From Klebsiella pneumoniae (GTDB taxonomy: Bacteria; Myxococcota_A; UBA796; GCA-2862545), in the NCBI GenBank assembly GCA_945861065.1, contig CAMASI010000011.1, forward strand, positions 1-64,000: DNA of 64,000 bases, in the 5' to 3' direction. The position numbers were made by a program, and so were the translations under genes. Positions 50,586 through 59,297 of the stretch are shown piece by piece (within the stretch, counting starts at the first letter, position 1; each line of letters starts with the position of its first letter). The notes below the pieces were generated by a model. It was not told the origin of the DNA and ran no database searches. It saw only the letters and a list, made by a program, of their open reading frames with translations.

Positions 50586-51596
50586 ATGTTTTCGCTCGCG
50601 CTCTTGTGGACGACCTCGGCAAATGCGTCTGACCCAGTCCCGACGACGGCGCCTGAGGCCGTCGTTGCAGCCCCAGTGGACGTCATCGATCCCGTCGCCC
50701 TCCGCGCTGCCATTCGTCAACAGTTGATCGACAAAGGGGTCGAGGCCGCAGAACTCGAAGCGACGGTGGAGGCGGTTGCCGCCGACGTCGAATTTGAAAA
50801 GGCGCTGACCTGGCAGACGGGAGACGTCACCATCGGCGACGGACTCGCTGTCCTGCACCTCGGCGAGGCGTGGTCCTTTGTTGGACCCTCCCAAGCCGCA
50901 GACATCCTCCAACGATGGGGAAACCCCAGGCCCACCGTCCTACCGCTCGGAATGGTCGCGCCCACGGGCCTCTCTCCCCTCTCCGCCGACGGCTGGGGCG
51001 CCTTTGTGACCTATAGCGAAGAAGGCCACGTCGACGACGCTGACGCCGCTGCCACCGACTACGACGAGATGCTTGAGGGCATGAAGGCCGCCACCCGCGA
51101 AGCCGCACAGGCCCGTCGGGACGCCGGATACGAGGCCCTCGAATTGGTCGGCTGGGCGGAGCCACCCCACTACGACCCCGTGACCAAACGCTTGTACTGG
51201 GCCCGCCATCTCCGCGCAGAGACCGGGGAGTCTCTCAACTACGATATTCGGGTGCTCGGCCGCGAAGGCGTCGTAGAATTGAGCGCCGTCGCCCAAATCT
51301 CCCAACTCGAAAGCGTAAAGAAACCGATGGAAGATCTGCTCGGTCGTGTCGAGCTCAACGAGGGTCATCGTTATGCGGATTTTGACCCCGACGTGGACAA
51401 GCTTGCGGCCTATGGAATTGGGGCGCTCATCGCCGGCAAGGTCGTCGCGAAAGCCGGTATGTTCAAGGTCCTCATCGCGGCGATGATCGCGGGCAAGAAA
51501 TTCATTCTTGCAGGAGCTATTTTCGTCATCGCCATGGGTTCGAAGTGGATGAAACGCGCTCGCGTCGCGACCGGCGACAAAACCGGAGGCGAGTAG
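50586..51596 (+). CDS. DUF2167-like membrane protein
   Basis: A 336-residue protein with signal segment (LALLWTTSANA), then the DUF2167 pattern: LTWQTGDVTIGDGLAVLHL, DGWGAFVTYSEEGHVDD, VGWAEPPHYDPVTKRLYWAR and NYDIRVLGREGVVEL. A late helix pair (GAIFVIAMGSKWM) suits a membrane anchor. The start has GGAG before it. The function of the family is unknown; it is common in Gram-negative bacteria. It follows the site-2 protease with a 19-base gap. Confidence 0.8.
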   Translation: MFSLALLWTTSANASDPVPTTAPEAVVAAPVDVIDPVALRAAIRQQLIDKGVEAAELEATVEAVAADVEFEKALTWQTGDVTIGDGLAVLHLGEAWSFVGPSQAADILQRWGNPRPTVLPLGMVAPTGLSPLSADGWGAFVTYSEEGHVDDADAAATDYDEMLEGMKAATREAAQARRDAGYEALELVGWAEPPHYDPVTKRLYWARHLRAETGESLNYDIRVLGREGVVELSAVAQISQLESVKKPMEDLLGRVELNEGHRYADFDPDVDKLAAYGIGALIAGKVVAKAGMFKVLIAAMIAGKKFILAGAIFVIAMGSKWMKRARVATGDKTGGE

Positions 51597-51613
51597 CGCG
51601 CGTCGAAGCGACG

Positions 51614-53428
51614 CTATCCGAGCAGCGTCCACAACCCTAACAAGCCCAAAATAAGCGCCGCGATCGAATCTCCAGCGATGAGGCCTCCGCCGGCGAGGGA
51701 CACGACGGACATGTCGTCCGGAAGACCCTCTTCATGGGTCGCCTTCGGACGCCGTTTCTCAATCGTATTCCACAAGCTCGCCAACGCCCCGCCACCGCCA
51801 AACCACATCGACGTTGTGAAATCCACAAAACCCGCGAAACTCGACGCGTAGGGCGACGGGAACAAGACCGTATCGAAGCAGAAATCAAAGCCGTAGCCAC
51901 CGCCTTTCGCGGCCCACAACTTGTAGGCCTCGTTGGCCTTGACGACCTTGCGCACGATCTGCACGAAAACACCGACCCCAAGACCCACCCACATCGCCGG
52001 GATTTGCCATTCCGTCGGATTCGTGAGTCCACGAAGCGTACCGACGAATTTGTAGGTCATGGCCGATTGCCATTGGTCGACCTTCTGCTCCGGATGCGAA
52101 AAAATGTCCACGGCTAGCACGGGGTACGCAGTCATGAACAACCGTGCCATGTACACCGACAACACGGCCCCCACCAAGACACCGATGACCTGGAAACGGA
52201 ACTGCACCGTGCGATTTGTTCCGAGCCGCCAACCGGTCGACCGATCTTGCTGCATGTCCCCGCCGATGGAGCAGACGACGAACACGATCGAGCCCGCCAA
52301 CAGCCCGGTCACGGGGTCGCCGAGGCCCACCGCGGCCATCACGACGACGGTCAGCACAAACGCACTTGAAATCGGGTTCGAGTCGGTCATCCCTAGCGAA
52401 ATGCCGTTGACCAACATCATGACGAAGCTGAACGCGACCGCAAACAGAACCCAATGCAGGGGCACATGCAACAGGCCCACCGTGACCGCGACCACGGCGA
52501 TGGCCCAAAACACGAGCCAAGCCCACAATCGCCTGTTGTTGGTCTTCTTCCACGCCTCCTCGACCACCTCGGTAGGCGCCGGCATCGGCGACATCATCCG
52601 AAGCGCGGCCTGCCGAAGCAACACGGCGATGTCCACCGACGCAGCACCCATGATCGTGCCCAATGCCACCACAAAGGCGAACTTCCGGTACGGGTCGTCG
52701 GGTCCGAGCCACCCTTGTGTCCTCAACCACGGAGAAAGGCCGTCCCAAAAGAACGCGTACACAATCGCCGGCACACCGACCCGAGCCCCGACAATCATGC
52801 CGGCGCCAAGGGTCGACGTCGACAACCCCGTACCGGCCACCCAGGCGACCAGCGGCACCGAGCCGAGCCACGTCATCGCCATGGGGACCACGAGTCCGAG
52901 CCCCATGCCGCCAAACAACTGACCCACAGACCGCCGCAGCAGCCGAATGTCGGTGAGCGCCCGAAGGATATTCGCGACGGCGAGACCCGACGGGTAGGTC
53001 AACTGCAGGCGGTCGACCAGCAGCGGCGTGAACACCATGCCAACCCCAACGCCGAACATGCCCACGGTGAGGAAGTACAAGAACAGATGAAAGGTGGGGG
53101 GTTCCGCGAACCCAAGCCACACCATGGCTTGGATGAGCACCCCCATCGCCGACATCGATGCCACCGACGCCGCGGCGGTCTGCATGTAGTTGGCAGCGTG
53201 CCGTCCTTCCGGTCCGTAGAAATACGTCACCGTGGACCCCAGAATGCCTGCAAGCACCTGGCCGCCCACGAAGAACCCAAGAGAAAAGTTCATGTAGCTG
53301 GCGGTCACGCCGCCCAAGGGGCCAAGGACGAAGACCGCGAGCAGCGCGAGAAAGACGTAGTACCCAGGGCTTCCCATTGGAAGCGCCCGCTGAAGCCACG
53401 AGGTTCGAGGGGCCAGCTCAGCAGACAT
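51614..53428 (-). CDS. OPT family oligopeptide transporter
   Basis: A 604-residue membrane protein of about 15 helices, near the length usual for bacterial OPT proteins. Visible landmarks are NFSLGFFVGGQVLAGILGS at the second helix, GGDMQQDRSTGWRLG in the middle and VDFTTSMWFGGGGALASLW near the end. OPT proteins move oligopeptides or metal-chelate peptides into the cell. With the POT gene it gives this organism two peptide uptake families in one window. It has no coupled neighbours. Confidence 0.85.
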   Translation of the reverse strand: MSAELAPRTSWLQRALPMGSPGYYVFLALLAVFVLGPLGGVTASYMNFSLGFFVGGQVLAGILGSTVTYFYGPEGRHAANYMQTAAASVASMSAMGVLIQAMVWLGFAEPPTFHLFLYFLTVGMFGVGVGMVFTPLLVDRLQLTYPSGLAVANILRALTDIRLLRRSVGQLFGGMGLGLVVPMAMTWLGSVPLVAWVAGTGLSTSTLGAGMIVGARVGVPAIVYAFFWDGLSPWLRTQGWLGPDDPYRKFAFVVALGTIMGAASVDIAVLLRQAALRMMSPMPAPTEVVEEAWKKTNNRRLWAWLVFWAIAVVAVTVGLLHVPLHWVLFAVAFSFVMMLVNGISLGMTDSNPISSAFVLTVVVMAAVGLGDPVTGLLAGSIVFVVCSIGGDMQQDRSTGWRLGTNRTVQFRFQVIGVLVGAVLSVYMARLFMTAYPVLAVDIFSHPEQKVDQWQSAMTYKFVGTLRGLTNPTEWQIPAMWVGLGVGVFVQIVRKVVKANEAYKLWAAKGGGYGFDFCFDTVLFPSPYASSFAGFVDFTTSMWFGGGGALASLWNTIEKRRPKATHEEGLPDDMSVVSLAGGGLIAGDSIAALILGLLGLWTLLG

Positions 53429-53461
53429 CAGGGACCTCAGCAGATGCGCCCCCTACCTGTG

Positions 53462-54154
53462 TCAGCGCGTCGCGCACACTCCTGCCGCCTCATTGGCCAC
53501 TTCCACCACGAGATGCATGAAGCCCAAGTAGCGGACAAGCCGCGCCTCCACCGACGGATCATCGGCGATCACGCCGGAAAAGCCGCGGTTCCCAAGGCGA
53601 CCGTCCAACAATTCAGACTCTCGACCGCCGATTACCGCGGCCAGTGCAAGCGCCGTCGCATCGGACGCGCGCGCCCCCTCCAGCTCCATGTCTCGGTAAA
53701 TCGATTCCACAGGCACCAAGAGCGCCCACGGCTGCACGACGAGTTCGCTGAGCCGATCTGGCGACGCCACCTCGCGAATCCCATTTCGCTCCTCGACCAA
53801 CACCGAAAGCAACGCGTAAGGCTGCGGCAGGTCTCCGCCGGGACAGACACGCGGCCCCACTTGCCCGGCCGCCGTGCCCAACAACGCACCCAGGCGTGCG
53901 CGCTCTCCCGACCAGCGCTCCGCCCAGGCCGCAGCTTGTTCGGCCTGCGCGTCGTTCAGCCCCATCTCAGCGAGGTTGGCCCGGCGGCGCGTGGAGGTGT
54001 ACACCAAGTGTCGGAGCCGCTCTTCCACCGCGATGACGCCCTGAACGGACACAGGCTCCGGGATGCGCTCAAACACGAACAGCAGGGACGCGTCCACCAC
54101 AAGAACGACTACGCCCACGAGTCCGATCCACAACAAACGAAATCGCCGCATCAA
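53462..54154 (-). CDS. membrane-anchored protein of unknown function
   Basis: A 230-residue protein with one N-terminal membrane helix (LLWIGLVGVVVLVVDASLLF) and a helical periplasmic part with two Cys near residue 100 (CPGGDLPQ) and one at the end. I recognise no family. Its ATG overlaps the stop of the FHA-transglycosylase gene (ATGA), so it is the third gene of that operon and probably its periplasmic or membrane partner. Confidence 0.65.
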   Translation of the reverse strand: MMRRFRLLWIGLVGVVVLVVDASLLFVFERIPEPVSVQGVIAVEERLRHLVYTSTRRRANLAEMGLNDAQAEQAAAWAERWSGERARLGALLGTAAGQVGPRVCPGGDLPQPYALLSVLVEERNGIREVASPDRLSELVVQPWALLVPVESIYRDMELEGARASDATALALAAVIGGRESELLDGRLGNRGFSGVIADDPSVEARLVRYLGFMHLVVEVANEAAGVCATR

Positions 54155-55767
54155 CTCCCTCCAGCCCGGACTTCTGCCGCCGTGGGGATTTCGAATTCCT
54201 CACAATACCCGCCCTTGCGTACGTAGGTGACCCAGTTGGAAAAAGCGCGCTCCTCACTGTGGTTCATCGCGTAGTAGCATACCGCTAGCAAATGCTGGGC
54301 CACCACCGGGTAAACATAGTGCTGGGTTTGTGCCATTAAAACGCTCCCACAGGTGCCGTCGGAATCGTGGGACGGGCAGGTGAGGCTGTCGCCAATGACG
54401 TGCGGAAGCGCGGCGTCGCCACGGGCCGTTGAAAATCGTTTCAACGCTGGGATGATATTGGTGCGTCGGGCCAGTTCAGGCCCGAATCGCCCGTCGTCCA
54501 GGCCAGTATTGTGAGACGCAATCGTCAGCGCTACCGCCGCACCCGACCGGCGTAGGCCCGGGTCGCGCCAAGCTTCGCCCAAGGTGTAGGCGGCCGCTGC
54601 AGTGCTGCGGGCGAGGTCCACGCGATCATCTTCGTCACACGAAGAAATACGACAGGTGCCCGCTTCCACGTAGGGTGCCCGGTGTGCGGCGTCCGGGACG
54701 GGGGCGAGTTGGCTCGGCGACCACGTGACCGAACCCGCGCCTACGAAACGACAATTACGCACCCGAAACGGCAGGCCCGACAGGCGCTCCACCCGCAGCG
54801 CAGTCTCCGGCATAAATTGCCACCAACCATTGGCGCATACGGTAGACATCGTGTCGCCGCGGTACCGGGTTTCCTGGTAGGGAATTGCGGCGAAAACCTC
54901 AGGCAGGCCCGCGTCGCGCATCGCCATCACCACGGTTGCGTACTCGTGGCGGATCGCTTCCAATCTCCGAAAAACATTCCACGCCTGTACGTGCTGCTCA
55001 ATGGACGCCGTCACGAACGCGAAAAACCGCGAATCCCAGTTCTTGGGATCCTCCAATCCAGGCCGGTCTTTGGCCCCTGCCGCCTCGGAGGACGCCGACA
55101 TCACAAAATCCCAGAACGGGGCGTCCAGGCCTTTGCGCGCCGCGGCGGACAGCGTCGAACGAGACGGGTCCGCGGTTCGGTAGAATTCGTAGCCGTCCTC
55201 CACCGGCCCAAGTGCCGTCACGTCTCGGCTGAACACCACCGCGCCACCCACCAGCACACCGCTCAGGCCGATCCCTGCGGTCGCCAGGGCGAAACACCCG
55301 ACCACCGTGGCGCTCAGACGCAACGCACCGACACGCCCCACACGCACAGCATCGTTGGACGACGGCGCTTCCGTAGCCAGCGGCGCCCCCTCCCACCGCC
55401 CAAACGGTCGCGCCGCGACAAAGACCAACGTCGCGCCACGTCCCACGGGCCCAAGATGCAGCGCATTTCCCGACGACAGCCGCACGGGACTCGTGATCGG
55501 CTCCAACGTCCGCCAATCCACATTGGCATGGGGCGCCACGCGCACTGGGTTGGCACCTACCGGCGCGACGGTCGCCGAGGCGCCTCCATAGGCACTCAGG
55601 GTCGCGTGACGGGCGTCTACGCCTCGGTACCCCGACAACGACAGCCCGCCTGGACCCGGGTCGGCGCCGACGCGGACCACTGGGCCCCGAAAGGTCTGCT
55701 CGCCGGCGTCGGCAAGTGGGCCTTCCGTGACCCGAACAACGATGTCCCAGCGCTGGTCGACGCTCAT
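54151..55767 (-). CDS. FHA-domain/TM/lytic transglycosylase-like fusion
   Basis: A 538-residue protein of three parts. Residues 1-115 look like an FHA phosphothreonine-binding domain (GPVVRVGADPG, then GVDARHATLSAYGG, where the usual S..H becomes DARH). Residues 150-178 form a membrane helix. The C-terminal part is a lytic transglycosylase-like domain with AAIPYQETRYRG (Glu299, candidate catalytic residue), WWQFMPETALRV and a later IASHNTGLDDG. It thus connects a cytoplasmic phospho-reader to a periplasmic peptidoglycan-cutting domain. The ATG overlaps the pseudokinase stop (ATGA); the longer frame upstream is shadow. Confidence 0.8.
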   Translation of the reverse strand: MSVDQRWDIVVRVTEGPLADAGEQTFRGPVVRVGADPGPGGLSLSGYRGVDARHATLSAYGGASATVAPVGANPVRVAPHANVDWRTLEPITSPVRLSSGNALHLGPVGRGATLVFVAARPFGRWEGAPLATEAPSSNDAVRVGRVGALRLSATVVGCFALATAGIGLSGVLVGGAVVFSRDVTALGPVEDGYEFYRTADPSRSTLSAAARKGLDAPFWDFVMSASSEAAGAKDRPGLEDPKNWDSRFFAFVTASIEQHVQAWNVFRRLEAIRHEYATVVMAMRDAGLPEVFAAIPYQETRYRGDTMSTVCANGWWQFMPETALRVERLSGLPFRVRNCRFVGAGSVTWSPSQLAPVPDAAHRAPYVEAGTCRISSCDEDDRVDLARSTAAAAYTLGEAWRDPGLRRSGAAVALTIASHNTGLDDGRFGPELARRTNIIPALKRFSTARGDAALPHVIGDSLTCPSHDSDGTCGSVLMAQTQHYVYPVVAQHLLAVCYYAMNHSEERAFSNWVTYVRKGGYCEEFEIPTAAEVRAGGS

Positions 55768-57161
55768 GAGGAGAGGTCGAGTCCCAAGTCCAGGTCGAGC
55801 CCCCCGAGCACAGCACCCAGCGGAAGCACGGCACCGCCGCAAGACACACGCACCGGTGTGGCCAGGCCGAACAGCGCACCCAACTCTGCGGCCAGCCAAC
55901 CGACAGGAACATGGGTCGGAAGGGACGGGTACAGGGTCGCGTCCTGGGCTCGGACACACACCCGCGCCTCGCCGGCGACCACGTCAACGAGGCTGATCAC
56001 GCCTTCGAGGGTCCGCACACGGGTCCCTGGCGCCACCCGACCGCTCGCCCCTACCAGGCAAAATCCTCGTGCAATACGCCCATCCAGCGCTGTCCCTACC
56101 AGCCCCAACGTGGTCGCTGCGCGCCAAGCGAAGTCAGCGGCAACCTCGTCTGCACCTGGTTCCAGTGGAAGCGCGGCCCCTCCCCTCTCCAAGCGCAGCC
56201 CGACCGTGGCCCGCATCCTCGCGAGCAGCGCATTTCCAGGCGACGAGGGTGGGTCTTCGGCCTGCACAACCACCGAACCGAGGTGCACCGTCGCTTCCGC
56301 CCGGTCGCCCCTCGCCAGCCGGGCCCGCAGGCCGTGCGGATCTTCCGGTGCGACGCGCATTCGCCCTGCCGTCACGTCCACCACCGTCGGCGACGCGGCT
56401 GGACGCAGATTGCTGCGCGACGCCAACCGTTCCGCGAGCGACCCACGGGAAGGACCCGGCAGCGCAGCCATTCGCTCCTCGAGGGTCCCGTCCTCGGGCC
56501 GACGGACGGCCAACAGCGCCAGTCCCGCGTCCACCGCGGTGGACCAACTGGGCCGACTCGCCGGTCGAGGGTCCAAGCAGCGGTGCAGCAGCGCGGCCAA
56601 CAACTTCGGCACCCCACGGGTCCGCCCGGCGGGCTCCACCGCCGACGCAGGCACATCTCCAGACGCCAACGCCGCCACCGCGGCCGCCAGGGCCCAGAGG
56701 TCCGACGCCGCGCTCAGACCACGGTCAGGCAACTCCGGAGCGGTCCACGCGCGGGCGGAGGCGACCACGGTGGAAGCCCATTCGGGCCGCATAAGGCCGT
56801 AGCCGATGAGTCCTACCTGACCGTCGCGACGAACCAACAGGCGCCACGGGTCTGGACCGCCATGGGGACCGGCACCAGCCGCCTCAGCCGCGGCCAACAC
56901 TTCGCCGGCCAAACAAAACAACTCCAACGCACCCCCCGTTCCGGGGGCGCCCAACAACGCCACCAACGGCACGTGATCACTCACCACCCACGTGGCACTG
57001 CCAGCGTCCAATCGCTCCGGCCTCAGCAGCCCAGGAACGTCGGGCAAAGCCGGGAGTTGTCCTCCCGTCGGTCCCACCAAGGTGAGCCGCCGGGTTCGAC
57101 CGACCGTCTCCACCAGTTCGATCGCCGGTCCTGGCCAGGTGCGCGCTCCACCCGCATCCAT
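55764..57161 (-). CDS. protein pseudokinase-like protein
   Basis: A 465-residue protein. The C-lobe of a Ser/Thr kinase can be followed at about residues 95-240: HGGPDPWRLLVRRDG where HRDxxxxN would be, VGLIGYGLMRPEW in place of DFG (the Asp is Gly), then an intact AWTAPEL (APE-like) and SDLWALAAAV. The N-lobe lacks a Lys/Gly-loop. Hence no kinase activity is expected. The C-terminal 190 residues include a second beta region (GTRVRTLEGVISLVDVVAG) and a Leu/Gly-rich end. Coupled (ATGA) to the FHA-transglycosylase gene, which suggests a shared signal-reading complex. Confidence 0.65.
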   Translation of the reverse strand: MDAGGARTWPGPAIELVETVGRTRRLTLVGPTGGQLPALPDVPGLLRPERLDAGSATWVVSDHVPLVALLGAPGTGGALELFCLAGEVLAAAEAAGAGPHGGPDPWRLLVRRDGQVGLIGYGLMRPEWASTVVASARAWTAPELPDRGLSAASDLWALAAAVAALASGDVPASAVEPAGRTRGVPKLLAALLHRCLDPRPASRPSWSTAVDAGLALLAVRRPEDGTLEERMAALPGPSRGSLAERLASRSNLRPAASPTVVDVTAGRMRVAPEDPHGLRARLARGDRAEATVHLGSVVVQAEDPPSSPGNALLARMRATVGLRLERGGAALPLEPGADEVAADFAWRAATTLGLVGTALDGRIARGFCLVGASGRVAPGTRVRTLEGVISLVDVVAGEARVCVRAQDATLYPSLPTHVPVGWLAAELGALFGLATPVRVSCGGAVLPLGAVLGGLDLDLGLDLSS

Positions 57162-57179
57162 ACAGCCTCCGCGCGACGT

Positions 57180-57185
57180 TATACT
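57180..57185 (+). promoter_or_regulatory. candidate -10 element TATACT in the 50-bp divergent gap
   Basis: TATACT on the plus strand lies 26 bases before the downstream start; the minus strand of the same stretch offers TATAAC 18 bases before the pseudokinase start. No clear -35 hexamer fits either. Promoters of both genes probably share this gap. Confidence 0.3.
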
Positions 57186-57211
57186 ATGCCCTCACGGCAG
57201 CAAGGAGGCCA

Positions 57212-58198
57212 TTGCGCGAGGTCGAGCCCGCTCCGCCTACGCAAGAGGAGCCTGCAAAGGCCCAAAAGGTGGATCTGGAGTCGACGCGGGCCACGAGCCA
57301 TTCTAACGCCGACACCGTCACGAGCTTGCTCGGCAGCCTGTCGTTTGGCGGTCCCGCCGATCCGCCACCACCACCGCATCCAGCTCCCGCGCTGCCAACG
57401 ACACGATCCCCGGTCCGACGCGCAGCCCGAGGCGACGCCGAGTTGACGGCCGATCCCCTGTCGGACCTTCCACGCAACGAAGCGCTGGTTTTACAGCTTC
57501 AATCCTTCGGGCCGATGCCGCCGCCCCGGTCGACCCAACCGCCCCTGGCCGCGTTGCGCAATGTGCACGGTTGGTGCAACGCGCTGGCGGAAACGCCCTC
57601 CGCTGCGGCCGCGCTGGCGGCCCAACCCAAGGGTTCCGTGGTTGCCGCAAACGGAGACTCGGCGCTGACGATGTTGCGTCGTTTGGCGCTGGCGAACGCC
57701 GCGGTGCGTTGCCTGTCCCCAGCGGCGCGCTCACAAGTATACCGGTGCGCCGTCCTCGGATTGAACGTCACAGGTCCCCTGACCTCGATCAGCGCGCTGT
57801 GGCCGGCCTCGTGGTCCGGTCCGAACGTCGACGGAGCGGCGGACCGTCATCGACTTCTGAAGCAACGCATGTGGACCGATTGGCGTCAGCGTCTCGCCGA
57901 GCTTGACGGGTCCGACTTGTCGTTTCATGACCAACCGGAGGGGGTCGCCGCCGAGATTGGGAACAACCTCCTCGTTTGGCCCGGTGACGATGACGCCGCC
58001 ACCAGCTTGGTCGCCGCCCTCTCATCGCCGACCGAACAAACCATCGAGGCCGCAGTCGCACTCGCCACGTCCGTGGGCGATGCCATCGGTTTTGCCGCCG
58101 TATCTTCCCTCCGCGCCGGCCCCATCGGCGACCTGTTGCAGCCGACGTGGGCGCTAGGTGGCCACACCGCGGTGCGCCTGCTCATTGCAATGGAATGA
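57212..58198 (+). CDS. uncharacterised protein with a disordered N-terminus
   Basis: A 328-residue protein I do not recognise. Residues 1-75 are Pro/Ser/Glu-rich, probably unstructured. Residues 80-320 are helical, with Ala/Leu-rich repeats (ALTMLRRLALANAAVRCL, EAAVALATSVGDAIGF). The start is a TTG with AAGGAGG five bases before it, an almost perfect site. Divergent from the pseudokinase operon by 50 bases and convergent with the FHA/J-protein, overlapping it by 17 bases, so it probably belongs to the same system. Confidence 0.6.
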   Translation: MREVEPAPPTQEEPAKAQKVDLESTRATSHSNADTVTSLLGSLSFGGPADPPPPPHPAPALPTTRSPVRRAARGDAELTADPLSDLPRNEALVLQLQSFGPMPPPRSTQPPLAALRNVHGWCNALAETPSAAAALAAQPKGSVVAANGDSALTMLRRLALANAAVRCLSPAARSQVYRCAVLGLNVTGPLTSISALWPASWSGPNVDGAADRHRLLKQRMWTDWRQRLAELDGSDLSFHDQPEGVAAEIGNNLLVWPGDDDAATSLVAALSSPTEQTIEAAVALATSVGDAIGFAAVSSLRAGPIGDLLQPTWALGGHTAVRLLIAME

Positions 58199-59273
58199 CC
58201 ATCGTTCCTCGTTGCCACCCCTCCCAACACGCCACGACCTCGAGGAAACGCGACAGGTGGCCGACGTTGCCTGCATTCCTGTCGGGATGGAGGCGCCGTA
58301 CGAGGTCCCGGTACCGCGCCCGTACCAGATCCGAGTCCGCCAACGCCTCCATCGGAATTCCGAACACCACAGACAGGTCTTCGCGGGTGGGGCGCTGTCG
58401 GTCGCTGAACCGAGGCTGAGGCGCCTGGGGTTCGGGCAAGAGAATCTCAAGGGCGCCCAAGAACAACGAGTTTCGGGTCCCCGTGAGGTGGACGGGTGCG
58501 CCATGCCACACGATGGACGCGGTTGTGGCCGCTCCCGGCCTTGCTCGGACCAGGGTCGAGTCGGCTCGATTGTGCAGCAGCATGCCCCGCGCAGGGTCGT
58601 CGCACGAACGCACGAGCGCACCGCTCAAGCCCGCGAACCGGGGCTCTACGAGGTCAATCACGGCGCTTTCGTCGTCTCCAAATGTGATCTCGTCGTAGCG
58701 CCAGAACAACAACGCCGTGCGGAAGCGGTCCTCGACCCACGCGTCTCGGTCGCCCGCTTCATCAAAGGCCCGTCTTCCGAGGTCTGGGAGCGTGAATTTG
58801 AGGGATTCCGCGGGATGCGAGCCGAGGCCCAACATCGCCCCGGCCGGGAGGTTCCGCATCACGCGTCCGATGCCCAACGAAACCCAGCCGTCATCTGCCT
58901 CGAGTTCCACAAAGACGCCAAAACTACAGAAATCCCGATACAGGGAAAAGCCCTCTTTGCGGTCCCAAGCGATCTCCACCACGGTCAACCGCCGTTCGAT
59001 GACGCGCACGTGATTCGCCATCAAGTCGGCGTCGAGCAACGGGATGTCTGCATGGTCGCCGATTCCAATCGTCACGGAGCGACGACCGGCCCGAAACAAT
59101 CGGGTCAACTCAGCTGAGAAGTCGACCCGCGTCAGGCGTACGAGCGCGTTGAGATCAGGCCGCGGAGCCTCCTCGGCCCGCCATTCGTGTTCGTACGGTG
59201 GCGGACTGTGCCGTGCTTCGTATTCTGCGCGCCGCACGAGTTCGCGCCACCACGCCAACGGGTTCATTGGCAT
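58182..59273 (-). CDS. FHA-like/J-domain protein
   Basis: A 363-residue cytoplasmic protein. Residues 65-100 resemble an FHA core (TIGIGDHADIPLLDADLMAN, where the usual VSRxHA becomes MANHV). A second beta-rich region follows to residue 280. Residues 298-345 are a J-domain: RARYRDLVRRLHPDRNAG with HPD at 329-331, the motif that stimulates Hsp70. An FHA-like reader joined to a J-domain could bring Hsp70 to phosphorylated targets. Either Met1 or Met3 may start translation. Close to the pseudokinase/FHA operon. Confidence 0.7.
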   Translation of the reverse strand: MPMNPLAWWRELVRRAEYEARHSPPPYEHEWRAEEAPRPDLNALVRLTRVDFSAELTRLFRAGRRSVTIGIGDHADIPLLDADLMANHVRVIERRLTVVEIAWDRKEGFSLYRDFCSFGVFVELEADDGWVSLGIGRVMRNLPAGAMLGLGSHPAESLKFTLPDLGRRAFDEAGDRDAWVEDRFRTALLFWRYDEITFGDDESAVIDLVEPRFAGLSGALVRSCDDPARGMLLHNRADSTLVRARPGAATTASIVWHGAPVHLTGTRNSLFLGALEILLPEPQAPQPRFSDRQRPTREDLSVVFGIPMEALADSDLVRARYRDLVRRLHPDRNAGNVGHLSRFLEVVACWEGWQRGTMVIPLQ

Positions 59274-59297
59274 GGGCTAACGGATACGGAACCGCTC

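Noticed and set aside
52454-54226. 590-residue plus-strand frame
   Set aside because: Antisense to the OPT transporter and its neighbour, with His/Arg/Pro-rich composition typical of shadow frames.
54682-56802. 706-residue plus-strand frame
   Set aside because: Antisense to the FHA-transglycosylase and pseudokinase genes, whose motifs are recognisable; composition is Arg/Ser/Pro-rich.
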